This document shows positions 27,067 through 36,434 of a DNA stretch of 64,000 nt, in pieces (position 1 is the stretch's first letter; every line of letters begins with the position of its first letter). This stretch comes from Desulfovibrio subterraneus. Lineage in GTDB: Bacteria; Desulfobacterota; Desulfovibrionia; Desulfovibrionales; Desulfovibrionaceae. The notes beneath the pieces were generated by a model, which searched no databases, was not told the DNA's origin, and saw only the letters and a program-made list of their open reading frames with translations. The stretch spans positions 789,574 through 853,573 of the forward strand of contig NZ_BLVO01000013.1 in assembly GCF_013340285.1 (NCBI RefSeq), given 5' to 3'. The translations under genes were made by a program, and so were the position numbers.

Positions 27067-27933
27067 ATGGTGACAACAATGACGAAGTTAGATGTTCCGT
27101 TGCTGCTGCATGTTCCCGGTCTGCAACCCGAATTTGCGAGTTCCCGCATGCCCGCAGGAGTGCGCTTCATGTCGCCGGGACTGCCCCGCACTGACGCCTC
27201 ACCTTTCTGGGTTTCCGGTGAGCTGCCTTTTGCTCCGGCCGAGGCACGGGCCTGTCTGAACGAGATGATCAGTCTGGGAGAACAGTTCAGGAATACCCGC
27301 GATCTGGTTACTCTTGCCCTGCAGCCCCAGATTGATCCGTATGGCGGCAATGACTCGGTTCGGAAGGAAATGGCAGAACTGGAACATTTCGCCGCCACGG
27401 GCGAGTCTGTCGTCTCTGAAAAGGATCCCCTGCAATCTGAGGAGTCTCTGGTTGCTGTATCGGCCATTGCTGCGCAGAAGGCGCTGATTCTGGCATGGAA
27501 TCTTGAATCCCGTGTTCATGAGCTGGCAGGGCTGCACGATACGCTTGCCAAGGCCGCCGGTTCCTTCAAGGGACTGGTGGGCGTGGACGATGAAGATCTT
27601 GATGAACTGCCGGGCCTGAGCAGAACCATGGGAACGCTGAACAGCGGTGCGGAAGACATATCGCGCATGAACTGGCGGACGGTGCTGTCTGCCGTGCTGC
27701 GGTTTGCCCCTGCTGATGCAGTGTTTGTCACCACGGATGAACGGCTTGTTTCGGCTTTAACCGAACTGACTGAAATTGTGCAGCCGGACGAAGATCTGGC
27801 TCAAGCGGGCGGGGTAGAAGGATTCGGCATGTGCCGGGTGCCTGCATGGACCCTGCTCGGACACGACAGTGCCCCTGCAGACCGTCCGTGGCTCGGACGT
27901 GAACTGCGGTTTCTGGTCTGTCATACCTGTTAG
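27067..27933 (+). CDS. Conserved hypothetical protein (288 aa)
   Basis: I do not recognise this protein. It is soluble, mostly helical, with acidic stretches (EDLDELPGL) and a C-terminus ending in FLVCHTC. ATG codons at 27067 and 27079 are both possible, and neither has a clear SD; translation may be coupled to the Cys-rich gene that ends 11 bp earlier. It sits between that gene and the HAD phosphatase gene in the same direction with short gaps, so one transcription unit from 24885 to 28634 is likely. Confidence 0.72.
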   Translation: MVTTMTKLDVPLLLHVPGLQPEFASSRMPAGVRFMSPGLPRTDASPFWVSGELPFAPAEARACLNEMISLGEQFRNTRDLVTLALQPQIDPYGGNDSVRKEMAELEHFAATGESVVSEKDPLQSEESLVAVSAIAAQKALILAWNLESRVHELAGLHDTLAKAAGSFKGLVGVDDEDLDELPGLSRTMGTLNSGAEDISRMNWRTVLSAVLRFAPADAVFVTTDERLVSALTELTEIVQPDEDLAQAGGVEGFGMCRVPAWTLLGHDSAPADRPWLGRELRFLVCHTC

Positions 27934-27956
27934 CGATTATTCAGGAGAAATGAGCG

Positions 27957-28634
27957 GTGTATGTAACTGCCCATAATCTGCGGGAAGCATATCCCGCCGG
28001 CGTTACCGGTATCATCTTCGATTGCGATGGTGTCATGTTCGACACTCGTGAATGCAATGTCCAGTATTACAATCTCATCCTTTCACGCATGGGGCTTGAA
28101 CCCATGACAAAGGAACAGGAAGATTTCGTGCACGTGGCCACCGTGGTGCAGTCGCTGGAGTATATTGTTCCCCGTTCACGCTGGAACGAACTGCCAGAGG
28201 CCCGCAAGGCTGTTAATTATGTGCAGGAGATAATGCCGCACATGCGGCCGGAGCCCGGATTGTTTGAGCTGCTTGAAACACTGCGTTCCATGAACGTGCG
28301 CATGGCCGTGTATACCAACCGGACCAACACCATGGAGCTTGTTCTTGAGCGCTGGGGTATTTCCTCCTTCTTCTTTCCGGTCATGACCGCGCAGAAGGTG
28401 AAGGGCAAGCCGCATCCCGAAGGTGCGTTCAAGATACTTGAAGCGTGGGGGGCAAAGCCCTCTGACGTTGCTTTTATCGGAGACTCGACAGCGGACCAGC
28501 GGGCCGCGGAAGCAGCCGGTATTCCGTTCTGGGCTTTCAAGAATGAAAGTCTGCTGGCACAACGTCATGTTCCGGACTTCTGGAGTGTGAGGCGAGCCCT
28601 CATTCAATGGAATGGGGATACCTGCTCCCGTTAA
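27957..28634 (+). CDS. HAD-superfamily hydrolase (phosphatase)
   Basis: A 225-residue protein with the HAD motifs in order: FDCDGVMFDT (nucleophile and acid/base aspartates), a YTNRTNT threonine motif, K in KGKPHPEG, and GDSTADQRAA. The cap between motifs I and II matches the phosphoglycolate phosphatase/PGMB-like subfamily. The substrate cannot be predicted. The start is GTG at 27957 with AGGAG 9 nt upstream. It closes the run of genes beginning with the CoADR-like gene. Confidence 0.88.
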   Translation: MYVTAHNLREAYPAGVTGIIFDCDGVMFDTRECNVQYYNLILSRMGLEPMTKEQEDFVHVATVVQSLEYIVPRSRWNELPEARKAVNYVQEIMPHMRPEPGLFELLETLRSMNVRMAVYTNRTNTMELVLERWGISSFFFPVMTAQKVKGKPHPEGAFKILEAWGAKPSDVAFIGDSTADQRAAEAAGIPFWAFKNESLLAQRHVPDFWSVRRALIQWNGDTCSR

Positions 28635-28785
28635 ACGGCTGTTTTGCTGTGGGATTGGAAAAAAACACGTCTTCTGCATTTTTTTGCTTGATTTCGACTT
28701 GCAGGAAATGGAAAGATGACCATTAAGGAGTATCTCCAGACCCCTCGTCGAGGGGGGGAGTATTCCAAGAATATTCGGAGGCTAT

Positions 28786-29088
28786 ATGGAGTTGCTTGCA
28801 GGAAATTTTCTCGGGGCCATCGCCGGAGTTATCAACGCGGTCCTTTCACTGTATTTCTGGATTGTTATAGCTTCGGCGGTGCTTTCTTGGGTTAACCCCG
28901 ACCCCTACAACCCCATTGTGCGTATCATACGCAATCTGACGGAACCGGTTTTCTACAGAGTGAGAAAGCTGCTTCCGTTTACTAATATCGGCGGTCTTGA
29001 TTTGTCGCCCGTGGTCATTCTGCTCGGGATTGAATTTATCAAGATGTTTCTCGTGCGTACCTTGTACCAGTTCGCCGGGCACATGTAG
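28786..29088 (+). CDS. YggT-family membrane protein
   Basis: A 100-residue protein with two hydrophobic segments (about 9-35 and 67-92) and the YggT loop signature WVNPDPYNPIVRIIRNLTEPV. It is integral to the inner membrane. YggT proteins often sit beside divIVA and YggU genes, as here, and are linked to division or osmotic tolerance, though the biochemical role is unknown. SD CGGAGG lies about 7 nt upstream. It opens the operon that runs to ilvN. Confidence 0.93.
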   Translation: MELLAGNFLGAIAGVINAVLSLYFWIVIASAVLSWVNPDPYNPIVRIIRNLTEPVFYRVRKLLPFTNIGGLDLSPVVILLGIEFIKMFLVRTLYQFAGHM

Positions 29089-29097
29089 GAGGTAGGA

Positions 29098-29604
29098 ATG
29101 TCTATCAGCCGTATTGATATCCTCAACCAGAAGTTTTCCCGCAGTCTGCGGGGCTATAGCCCGACAGAGGTGGACCGCTGCATGCAGGAGGCGGCCGATA
29201 CCATTGGCCGGTTGAGTGAGGATAGGTCGTTGCTTGAGGCGCGGGTGACAGAGCTTGAGGCCCGTCTGCGTGATTTCAAGGACCGTGAGAATGCGCTGAG
29301 AGATACCCTGCTTACCGCCCAGAAGGTGACCGACGAGCTTAAGTCCACCGCCCAGCGCGAAGCGCAGCTCATCATTGATGCTGCCTATGCCAAGGCAGAG
29401 AACCTGATAAATCAGGGACACCAGCGGCTGGCCAAGATACATGAAGAAATCAATGCGTCCAAGAAGATGCGTGCGCAGTTTGAGATGAAGGTTCAGGCGG
29501 TCATCGATTCGCATCAACAGCTTATCGAGATGAACCGCAAGGAAGACGAGCAGCTGGATGCCATGGAGAAGAAGGTGGCATTTCTGAAGGCGAACAACGG
29601 GTAG
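29098..29604 (+). CDS. DivIVA-domain coiled-coil protein
   Basis: A 168-residue protein. The N-terminal 35 residues match the DivIVA membrane-targeting domain (DILNQKFSRSLRGYSPTEVDRCMQEAAD), followed by a long coiled coil to about residue 165. DivIVA proteins sense membrane curvature and recruit polar or septal partners. In Deltaproteobacteria the shorter forms are poorly studied. It starts 9 bp after yggT and ends 2 bp before the DUF167 gene. SD AGGAGGTAGGA directly precedes the start. Confidence 0.92.
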   Translation: MSISRIDILNQKFSRSLRGYSPTEVDRCMQEAADTIGRLSEDRSLLEARVTELEARLRDFKDRENALRDTLLTAQKVTDELKSTAQREAQLIIDAAYAKAENLINQGHQRLAKIHEEINASKKMRAQFEMKVQAVIDSHQQLIEMNRKEDEQLDAMEKKVAFLKANNG

Positions 29605-29606
29605 GC

Positions 29607-29915
29607 ATGGCCCTGCCGGAATATATTGTACCGGAGCCGGATGGCAGCCATATGCTGCTGGTCTGGGCACAACCCGGTGCCAAGAAGAATGAGGTGGTTG
29701 GCCTCCATCAGGGGCGTTTGAAGATACGACTTAACGCACCGGCTGTGGATAACAAGGCCAACAAAGCTCTCCTTGAGTTTGTCGCGAAGCTTCTGTCTGT
29801 TCGTGCCAGCCGCCTTGAACTGGTGGCAGGGCAAACGAGCAGGCAGAAGAAGATCCGTATAGAGTCAGCAGAAGAACCCGTGTGGAACTCGCTGATCACG
29901 GGTGTTGCTGAATAA
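29607..29915 (+). CDS. DUF167 (YggU) family protein
   Basis: A 102-residue protein with the family core WAQPGAKKNEVVGLHQGRLK followed by an APAVDNKANKALLEFVAKLL segment and a GQTSRQKKIRIE end. The family is small, cytoplasmic and of unknown function, and is commonly encoded beside yggT, as here. Confidence 0.93.
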   Translation: MALPEYIVPEPDGSHMLLVWAQPGAKKNEVVGLHQGRLKIRLNAPAVDNKANKALLEFVAKLLSVRASRLELVAGQTSRQKKIRIESAEEPVWNSLITGVAE

Positions 29916-29939
29916 CCTCCAAAGGAAGGAGTAAGGCTT

Positions 29940-30170
29940 ATGGAAGCACGTGACCTCGAATTACTTGAAAAGTATCTTCCGCAAGATCTTGAACTGAAGA
30001 CCCTTTGGGATGAACACATCATCTACAAGAAAAAGCTCGAAAAACTCGAAAGCAAAATCGTACGCACTCCCTCGGAGGACAAGACTCTGAAGGAAATAAA
30101 AAAACAGAAACTGGAAGGGAAAACGCGGCTTCATGGAATACTGGACCGCTATCGCAACGCGGAGGGATAA
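29940..30170 (+). CDS. DUF465 (YdcH-like) protein
   Basis: A 76-residue, highly charged helical protein with the DUF465 pattern DLELKTLWDEHIIYKKKLEKLE. The function of the family is not established. An SD (AAGGAAGGAG) lies upstream of the ATG. Its stop immediately abuts the ilvB start (TAAATG), so it is coupled to acetolactate synthase. Confidence 0.88.
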   Translation: MEARDLELLEKYLPQDLELKTLWDEHIIYKKKLEKLESKIVRTPSEDKTLKEIKKQKLEGKTRLHGILDRYRNAEG

Positions 30171-31862
30171 ATGGAACTGACTGGGGCCCAAATCCTGTTG
30201 GAAAGCCTTAAGATGGAAGGCGTTGATGTTCTGTTCGGCTACCCAGGCGGTGCCGTGCTGGATATTTACAACGAACTTCCCAGGCATGAGAGTCTGCGTC
30301 ACGTGCTGGTGCGCCACGAGCAAGGCGCTGTGCACGCAGCAGACGGATATGCACGTGCGTCCGGGAAGGTCGGCGTATGTCTGGTTACCTCCGGTCCCGG
30401 TGCCACGAACACCGTTACCGGCATTGCCACGGCATACTGCGATTCGATTCCGCTTGTCGTGCTAACAGGACAGGTCCCAACCCCCCTGATTGGAAACGAC
30501 GCGTTTCAGGAAGTGGATATCGTCGGCATCACCAGACCGTGCACCAAGCACAACTATCTGGTGAAGGACATAACCAAACTGGCTTCCACCATAAAGGAAG
30601 CCTTTTATCTGGCGCGCTCGGGCCGTCCGGGGCCTGTTCTTGTGGATATACCCAAGGATGTGCAAAACAGACTGTGCGAATTCAGGTATCCTGAAGAGAT
30701 TAAAATGCGCAGCTATAATCCGACCTACAAGCCCAATCTGAACCAGCTGCGCCGTGCCGTGGAACATATCATGGTAGCAAAGCGGCCGCTGGTTTTTGCG
30801 GGCGGTGGGGTCATCACTTCCAACGCCAGTGCGGAGCTGGGCGAAATGGCCCGTTCGCTGCGCATTCCGGTGGTGGGCAGCCTCATGGGGCTGGGGGCTT
30901 TCCCCTGTGACGATCCGCTATGGCTGGGTATGCTGGGCATGCACGGAACGTATGCGGCCAACAAGGCCGTGAGCAATGCCGATCTGATCATCGCGGCTGG
31001 TGCGCGGTTCGACGACCGCGTGACGGGCAAGCTTTCCACCTTTGCTCCGGGTGCCAAGATCATTCATATCGACATAGACCCCACATCCATCCGCAAGAAC
31101 GTGGAAGTGCATGTTCCTGTGGTCGGCGACTGCCGGCACGCCCTTGCCGGTATTCAGGAGATCGTCAACGCCCGCCTTTCTGAAAAAGACTGGCATGCAG
31201 AGCACGATGACTGGATATGTCAGGTGGGTGAATGGCGCACTGCGCAGCCGCTCACATATATCAAGAACGGTAAGCTCAAACCTCAGAAGGTGGTGGAAAC
31301 CATTTTCGAGCTTACCAAGGGCGAAGCGATACTGACCACCGAAGTAGGGCAGAACCAGATGTGGACTGCCCAGTTCTACAAGTTCCGCAAGCCGAGGACA
31401 CTGCTCACCTCGGGCGGACTGGGAACCATGGGATACGGGCTCCCCGCTGCAATCGGGGCGCAGATGGCCTTTCCCGACAAGCTGGTTATCGACATTGCCG
31501 GTGACGGCTCCATTCAGATGAACAGTCAGGAGCTTATGACCGCAGTGTGTAACCGTCTGCCGGTGAAAATTGTCATCCTGAACAACGGATTCCTCGGCAT
31601 GGTCCGGCAGTGGCAGGAACTCTTCTACCAGAGGAACTACTGCAATACCTGCATGGACGCACAGCCGGACTTCGTCAAGCTGGCGGAAGCCTATGGTGCC
31701 TCGGGCTACCGGGTAACAGAGGAATCGCAGCTTGAGTCCGTTCTGAAGGAAGCGTTCTCAAACCCCAACACCTGCATTGTAGACGTGCATGTGGAAAAGG
31801 AAGAGAACGTGTACCCCATGGTGCCTGCCGGTGCCTCCCTTGAAGAAATGCTGCTGGTATAG
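30171..31862 (+). CDS. ilvB: Acetolactate synthase, large (catalytic) subunit
   Basis: A 563-residue ThDP enzyme. Motifs: [15 protein letters not shown], the catalytic glutamate in [18 protein letters not shown], the FAD/regulatory middle domain, and the ThDP motif [29 protein letters not shown]. It condenses two pyruvates, or pyruvate and 2-oxobutyrate, in the first common step of valine, leucine and isoleucine synthesis. SD GGAGGG is 3-4 nt from the ATG. There is no leader peptide or attenuator: it starts directly after the DUF465 gene. The regulatory subunit follows 9 bp on. Confidence 0.97.
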   Translation: MELTGAQILLESLKMEGVDVLFGYPGGAVLDIYNELPRHESLRHVLVRHEQGAVHAADGYARASGKVGVCLVTSGPGATNTVTGIATAYCDSIPLVVLTGQVPTPLIGNDAFQEVDIVGITRPCTKHNYLVKDITKLASTIKEAFYLARSGRPGPVLVDIPKDVQNRLCEFRYPEEIKMRSYNPTYKPNLNQLRRAVEHIMVAKRPLVFAGGGVITSNASAELGEMARSLRIPVVGSLMGLGAFPCDDPLWLGMLGMHGTYAANKAVSNADLIIAAGARFDDRVTGKLSTFAPGAKIIHIDIDPTSIRKNVEVHVPVVGDCRHALAGIQEIVNARLSEKDWHAEHDDWICQVGEWRTAQPLTYIKNGKLKPQKVVETIFELTKGEAILTTEVGQNQMWTAQFYKFRKPRTLLTSGGLGTMGYGLPAAIGAQMAFPDKLVIDIAGDGSIQMNSQELMTAVCNRLPVKIVILNNGFLGMVRQWQELFYQRNYCNTCMDAQPDFVKLAEAYGASGYRVTEESQLESVLKEAFSNPNTCIVDVHVEKEENVYPMVPAGASLEEMLLV

Positions 31863-31871
31863 GAGGTAACC

Positions 31872-32360
31872 ATGCGTCACGTACTGTCGGTACTTGTCGA
31901 GAACGAACCCGGTGTGCTTTCCCGTGTGGCCGGCCTTTTCAGCGGTCGCGGATTCAACGTGGATTCTTTGAACGTTGCTCCCACGCTGGAAGAAGGCGTA
32001 TCTCTTATGACTATTACAACCACCGGCGACAATCAGATAGTGGAGCAGATAGTAAAACAGCTCCGCAAGCTGGTTACGGTGATTAAAGTTGTTGACTTTC
32101 AGGACCTCGCTGCCGTAGAGCGAGAGATGGCGTTGATGAAGGTGTATGCGGAAGACAACCGCAGGGCCGAGATTCTGCGTATTGCCGATATATTCCGCTG
32201 CAAGGTAGTAGATGTGAGCATGAGTGAACTGACCATAGAAGCCACGGGAGACCATGGCAAGATTGAAGCGATCATCGCGCTACTATCGCGTTTCGGCATT
32301 AAGGAAATTGCACGGACCGGCACTGTCGCTATGCGCCGTTCCATGCAACCTGAGAGTTAG
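31872..32360 (+). CDS. ilvN: Acetolactate synthase, small (regulatory) subunit
   Basis: A 162-residue protein with an N-terminal ACT domain (HVLSVLVENEPGVLSRVAGLFSGRGFNVDSL) and the C-terminal ALS small-subunit domain. It binds valine and stimulates or feedback-inhibits the large subunit. Its length is that of the IlvH/IlvN family. SD AGGAGG lies 5 nt before the ATG. It is followed by a terminator. Confidence 0.96.
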   Translation: MRHVLSVLVENEPGVLSRVAGLFSGRGFNVDSLNVAPTLEEGVSLMTITTTGDNQIVEQIVKQLRKLVTVIKVVDFQDLAAVEREMALMKVYAEDNRRAEILRIADIFRCKVVDVSMSELTIEATGDHGKIEAIIALLSRFGIKEIARTGTVAMRRSMQPES

Positions 32361-32375
32361 ACAAGCACGCTAGGC

Positions 32376-32416
32376 AACCCGCCTGAGCGCCGGTCGGCTC
32401 TCAGGCGGGTTTTTTT
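32376..32416 (+). terminator. Intrinsic terminator after ilvN
   Basis: AACCCGCCTGAG pairs with CTCAGGCGGGTT (12 bp) across a 12-nt loop, with seven T at the end. It separates ilvBN from ilvC, which must therefore have its own promoter or depend on read-through. Confidence 0.93.
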
Positions 32417-32430
32417 ATACCCTAACCTAA

Positions 32431-33456
<1,026 letters not shown>

Positions 33457-33476
33457 TTGAGTTCAGGAATAAGAAT

Positions 33477-33509
33477 AAAAAAGCCGCTTCACCCGAAGCG
33501 GCTTTTTTT
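33477..33509 (+). terminator. Intrinsic terminator after ilvC
   Basis: AAGCCGCTTC-ACCC-GAAGCGGCTT, a 10-bp stem closed by four bases, with an A run before and seven T after. Confidence 0.94.
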
Positions 33510-33857
33510 ATGGTCGCAAGATCGCAAGGCCGTAAAATCGCAAGGTTGCACGGCTGTATGGTGGTTTAGTTGCAGGGTCGTTTGTTCGCGTAGTCATGTG
33601 ATATTGAGATTGTTTGGTATTATGATCACGAAATCGTTTGGCCTCGTGAGCGTAGGTGATAGCCTTGTCAGCTTTGCCAGCGGTTGGCAGTGCCTCATTG
33701 GGTTTTGGCTCCGGCCCTTTGGTAGAACCTGTTTACAGGGGCGGAATTGAAGTTGTGCAGGTTGTTTCCTGTTGTCGCACTCTGCGTCTTGTAATGTTGC
33801 AATTGGAAGTATAGGGTCGTGGTTCTCTCGTTTCCAGCATCTTTTTCCGGAGTTAAC
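33510..33857. other. 348-bp gene-free stretch upstream of the EamA gene
   Basis: No gene seen. The first 35 bases carry three copies of TCGCAAG (33514, 33522, 33538), a small decayed repeat. The rest is unremarkable and should hold the promoter of the transporter gene. Confidence 0.55.
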
Positions 33858-34742
33858 ATGAAGGCTGCCGATATCTTGCTCGCCGTGCTTGTGGCGCTTG
33901 TCTGGGGATTCAACTTTGTGGTCATCAAGGTAGGGCTGGGAGCGTTTCCCCCCATCCTGTTCGTGGCGCTGCGCTTCTTTTTTGCCGCCGTGCCTGCGGT
34001 ATTCTTCATTTCTCGAAAGGGTATTCCGTGGCGATGGCTCGTTGCGCTCGGCGTGAGCTTGGGAGTGGTGAAGTTCGGCTTGCTGTTTGTGGGAATGAAC
34101 ATGGGCATGCCCGCAGGGCTTTCTTCGCTGGTGTTGCAGTGTCAGGCCGTGTTCACGTTGCTGATGGCAGCGTTGGTGCTGAAAGATGTTCCCACCAAAT
34201 GGCAGGCGGGCGGAGTGATAGTCGCCTGTGCTGGTATGGGGCTGCTCATTTCCGACATGTCTGGAACGCCCAGTTTTACAGGCCTTATGCTGGTGATTGC
34301 CGCCGGTTTCTTCTGGGGCGTTTCCAACATCATCATGAAGAAGGTGGGGAAGGTGGATATGCTCTCGCTCATCGTCTGGATGAGTCTTGTGCCGCCGTTG
34401 CCTCTGCTTGGTCTTTCCGTAGTGATGGAAACCGGACAGTGGGAGGCCATAACGCAGATGACCCTCACAGGTGCCGGAGTGCTGTTCTATATCTCTATCA
34501 TCTCGACTGTCTTTGCTTTCGCTGCCTGGGCGCAGTTGTTCAAGCAATATTCCCCCAATATGGTGGCTCCGTTCTCTTTGCTTGTGCCCATTTTCGGCAT
34601 TCTCTCCGCCTCAGTCGTGCTTGGCGAAGAGTTCACAGCCATAGAAATGGCCGCATCCTGCCTCGTATTTTCCGGCATCCTTCTGGTTGTATTTGGCAAC
34701 AGGGTTGCTGTGGCGTTCGCAAAAAGGAGTGTGCCACAATGA
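33858..34742 (+). CDS. eamA: EamA/DMT-superfamily exporter
   Basis: A 294-residue protein with about ten transmembrane segments arranged as two EamA repeats (start LLAVLVALVWGFNFVVIKVGL; second repeat from about residue 145, ending GEEFTAIEMAASCLVFSGILLVVFG). It resembles E. coli EamA/YdeD, an inner-membrane exporter of O-acetylserine and cysteine, but the substrate here is not proven. I chose the ATG at 33858, with SD CCGGAG 6 nt upstream; the in-frame ATG at 33819 adds 13 non-membrane residues and has no SD. Confidence 0.85.
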   Translation: MKAADILLAVLVALVWGFNFVVIKVGLGAFPPILFVALRFFFAAVPAVFFISRKGIPWRWLVALGVSLGVVKFGLLFVGMNMGMPAGLSSLVLQCQAVFTLLMAALVLKDVPTKWQAGGVIVACAGMGLLISDMSGTPSFTGLMLVIAAGFFWGVSNIIMKKVGKVDMLSLIVWMSLVPPLPLLGLSVVMETGQWEAITQMTLTGAGVLFYISIISTVFAFAAWAQLFKQYSPNMVAPFSLLVPIFGILSASVVLGEEFTAIEMAASCLVFSGILLVVFGNRVAVAFAKRSVPQ

Positions 34743-34808
34743 TTTCATTTCTTTACTTATATAAGAAATATGTTATTTAGCCTCATATAAATTATCTAGG
34801 AGGCTAAA

Positions 34809-34988
34809 ATGAGCCAGTGCACTGACAAACAAGGTTATGTGTGGGAATTCTATAAGGATTCCAACGACAAGTGGAGATGGCGTAAGACGGCAACAAACGG
34901 AAATATTGTTGGGTCTTCTTCTCAGGGCTATGTGAACAAGTCTGACTGCATCGATAATGCTAGATCACTTGGATGCACTTGCATTTAG
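34809..34988 (+). CDS. Very small DUF1508 (YegP-like) protein
   Basis: A 59-residue protein. It carries the DUF1508 pattern WEFYKDSNDKWRWRKTATNG followed by a GSSSQGYVNKSDCIDNA helix. YegP proteins usually have two such units; this has one, with cysteines at 4, 47, 56 and 58. A strong SD (AGGAGG, 6 nt before ATG) supports translation. Its role is unknown; the fold is a small beta-alpha unit. It lies between eamA and a shared terminator, with an A/T-rich 66-bp gap that may hold its own promoter. Confidence 0.8.
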   Translation: MSQCTDKQGYVWEFYKDSNDKWRWRKTATNGNIVGSSSQGYVNKSDCIDNARSLGCTCI

Positions 34989-35004
34989 GTCTTATACTAC
35001 GCTG

Positions 35005-35045
35005 CAAAAAAGCCGCCCATCTTGCGATGGGCGGCTTCATTTTTT
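35005..35045. terminator. Bidirectional terminator between the DUF1508 gene and lpd
   Basis: AAGCCGCCCATC-TTGC-GATGGGCGGCTT, a 12-bp stem with a T run on the plus side (CATTTTTT) and six T on the minus side. It serves both convergent genes. Confidence 0.93.
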
Positions 35046-35064
35046 CTAACCATTCAAATCGTAG

Positions 35065-36426
35065 CTACACAGCAACTCGCGGTGCCGTGGCGGCAAGCTC
35101 CAGCGCTTCATCCAAGGTGGGATGCGCCCAGATAATGGAGTGCACATCCTCAACCGTCCACTGCTGCTTTACCATGATGGTGGCAGCAGAGATGAGATGC
35201 GAAACACCGTGACCGACTGCGGCAATGCCTGCCATCTTGCCTTCCACCCACAGCACTTTCACGAACCCGTGGGTCGTGCCGTAGGACTGGGCAATGGGGT
35301 TGGCGATGAGCTGCGAGACGGAAGCCTCCACAGCCTTGCCTGCGGCCTTGAGTTCCGCAACGGTGGGACCTACACGCATTACTTCCGTGTGGCCGTAGAT
35401 GCAGGCGGGCATGGGACCGGACACATAGTCGCCCTGTGCTTTGCCGCAGATGTGGCGGACCACATAGCGGGCCTGATGGTCGGCAGCGTGGGCGAGCAGG
35501 GTGCGGCCGTTCACGTCGCCGATAACATACACACTATCGCTTGCCTTGAGGCTGCCGTCCGTGACAATCCATCCGGCCCCTACGGTCTTCGCGCCTATGG
35601 CGTCCAGATTCAGGGTGCCGCTGGCAGGCTTGCGGCCAGCAGCCATGAGCGACTTGTCTGCCGTGAGGGTCTCGCCATCCTCAAAGGTGAGCACAGCTTT
35701 GCCGTCAACAGTTTTGAGCGAGGCAACTTTGCGGCCGGTATGTATCTTCCAGCCTTCGCGCTTGAGCTGCTTGGCAAGCACATCGCCGATATCCGCGTCC
35801 TCGGTGGGCGCGAGACGGTCCATGCCTTCCACTATGGTGATTTCCGTTCCCAGACGGTTGTAGAAATCACCCATCTCAAGCCCTATGGCCCCGGCACCCA
35901 CCACTATCATGGATGCAGGCGCTTCGGTGAGCGTCAGCACGTGCGACGAATGCAGCACGCAGTCGCCGTCCGGCTCCAGACCGGGAAACGCCGTGGGCAT
36001 GGAGCCGGTGGCCACAATGCAATGCCTGAAGCCAAGCTCAACAGCACCATCGGCCTTGTCAACGACGAGGGTTGCGGCATCCTTGAAGCTGGCTGCTCCG
36101 GTATGCACGTCCACGCCCAGCGCCTGCAGCTGCTTGCCCACTGCGGTGCGACTTCCCTTGAGAAAGCGGTCCTTGCGGGTCTGCATGGCAGGCAGGTCAA
36201 AGGACAGCGTGCCGGTAGCGCTCTTCAGCTTTTCCTGACTGTGCAGCATGGGAGCGGCAGCTGTGGAGCCGAGGAACAGCTTGGTGGGGATGCACCCCCA
36301 GTTCAGGCAGGTGCCGCCAAGGTCTTCCTTTTCCACCAGCGCGGTCTTGAGTCCGGCCTGTGCGGCATCCATGGCGGCGCGCATGCCGCCGGGGCCTGCC
36401 CCGATGACTATGCAATCGTACGTCAT
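35065..36426 (-). CDS. lpd: Dihydrolipoyl dehydrogenase (glycine cleavage L protein)
   Basis: A 453-residue flavoprotein with FAD motif GAGPGGMRAAMDAAQ, redox-active disulfide GGTCLNWGCIPTK, NAD motif GAGAIGLEMGDFY and a C-terminal active-site HPTLDEALELA. It reoxidises the dihydrolipoyl arm of GcvH, passing electrons to NAD. It is last in the gcvPA-gcvPB-lpd run, starting 8 bp after gcvPB, and has a TAGGTGA SD. This placement supports glycine cleavage rather than 2-oxoacid dehydrogenase service. Confidence 0.95.
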   Translation of the reverse strand: MTYDCIVIGAGPGGMRAAMDAAQAGLKTALVEKEDLGGTCLNWGCIPTKLFLGSTAAAPMLHSQEKLKSATGTLSFDLPAMQTRKDRFLKGSRTAVGKQLQALGVDVHTGAASFKDAATLVVDKADGAVELGFRHCIVATGSMPTAFPGLEPDGDCVLHSSHVLTLTEAPASMIVVGAGAIGLEMGDFYNRLGTEITIVEGMDRLAPTEDADIGDVLAKQLKREGWKIHTGRKVASLKTVDGKAVLTFEDGETLTADKSLMAAGRKPASGTLNLDAIGAKTVGAGWIVTDGSLKASDSVYVIGDVNGRTLLAHAADHQARYVVRHICGKAQGDYVSGPMPACIYGHTEVMRVGPTVAELKAAGKAVEASVSQLIANPIAQSYGTTHGFVKVLWVEGKMAGIAAVGHGVSHLISAATIMVKQQWTVEDVHSIIWAHPTLDEALELAATAPRVAV

Positions 36427-36434
36427 GGCATCAC

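Noticed and set aside
28741-28755. CCCCTCG-T-CGAGGGG palindrome upstream of yggT as a terminator
   Set aside because: No T run follows on either strand and the loop is a single base, so a terminator is unlikely; an operator cannot be excluded.
28716-28900. Leader-peptide-like frame starting ATGACCATTAAGGAG ahead of yggT
   Set aside because: It runs into yggT out of frame, and the ATG is better explained as chance next to the real yggT SD.
33594-34547. A 317-codon minus-strand frame rich in H, R, Q and E
   Set aside because: Antisense shadow of the hydrophobic eamA gene; such composition is typical of the reverse of a membrane protein.
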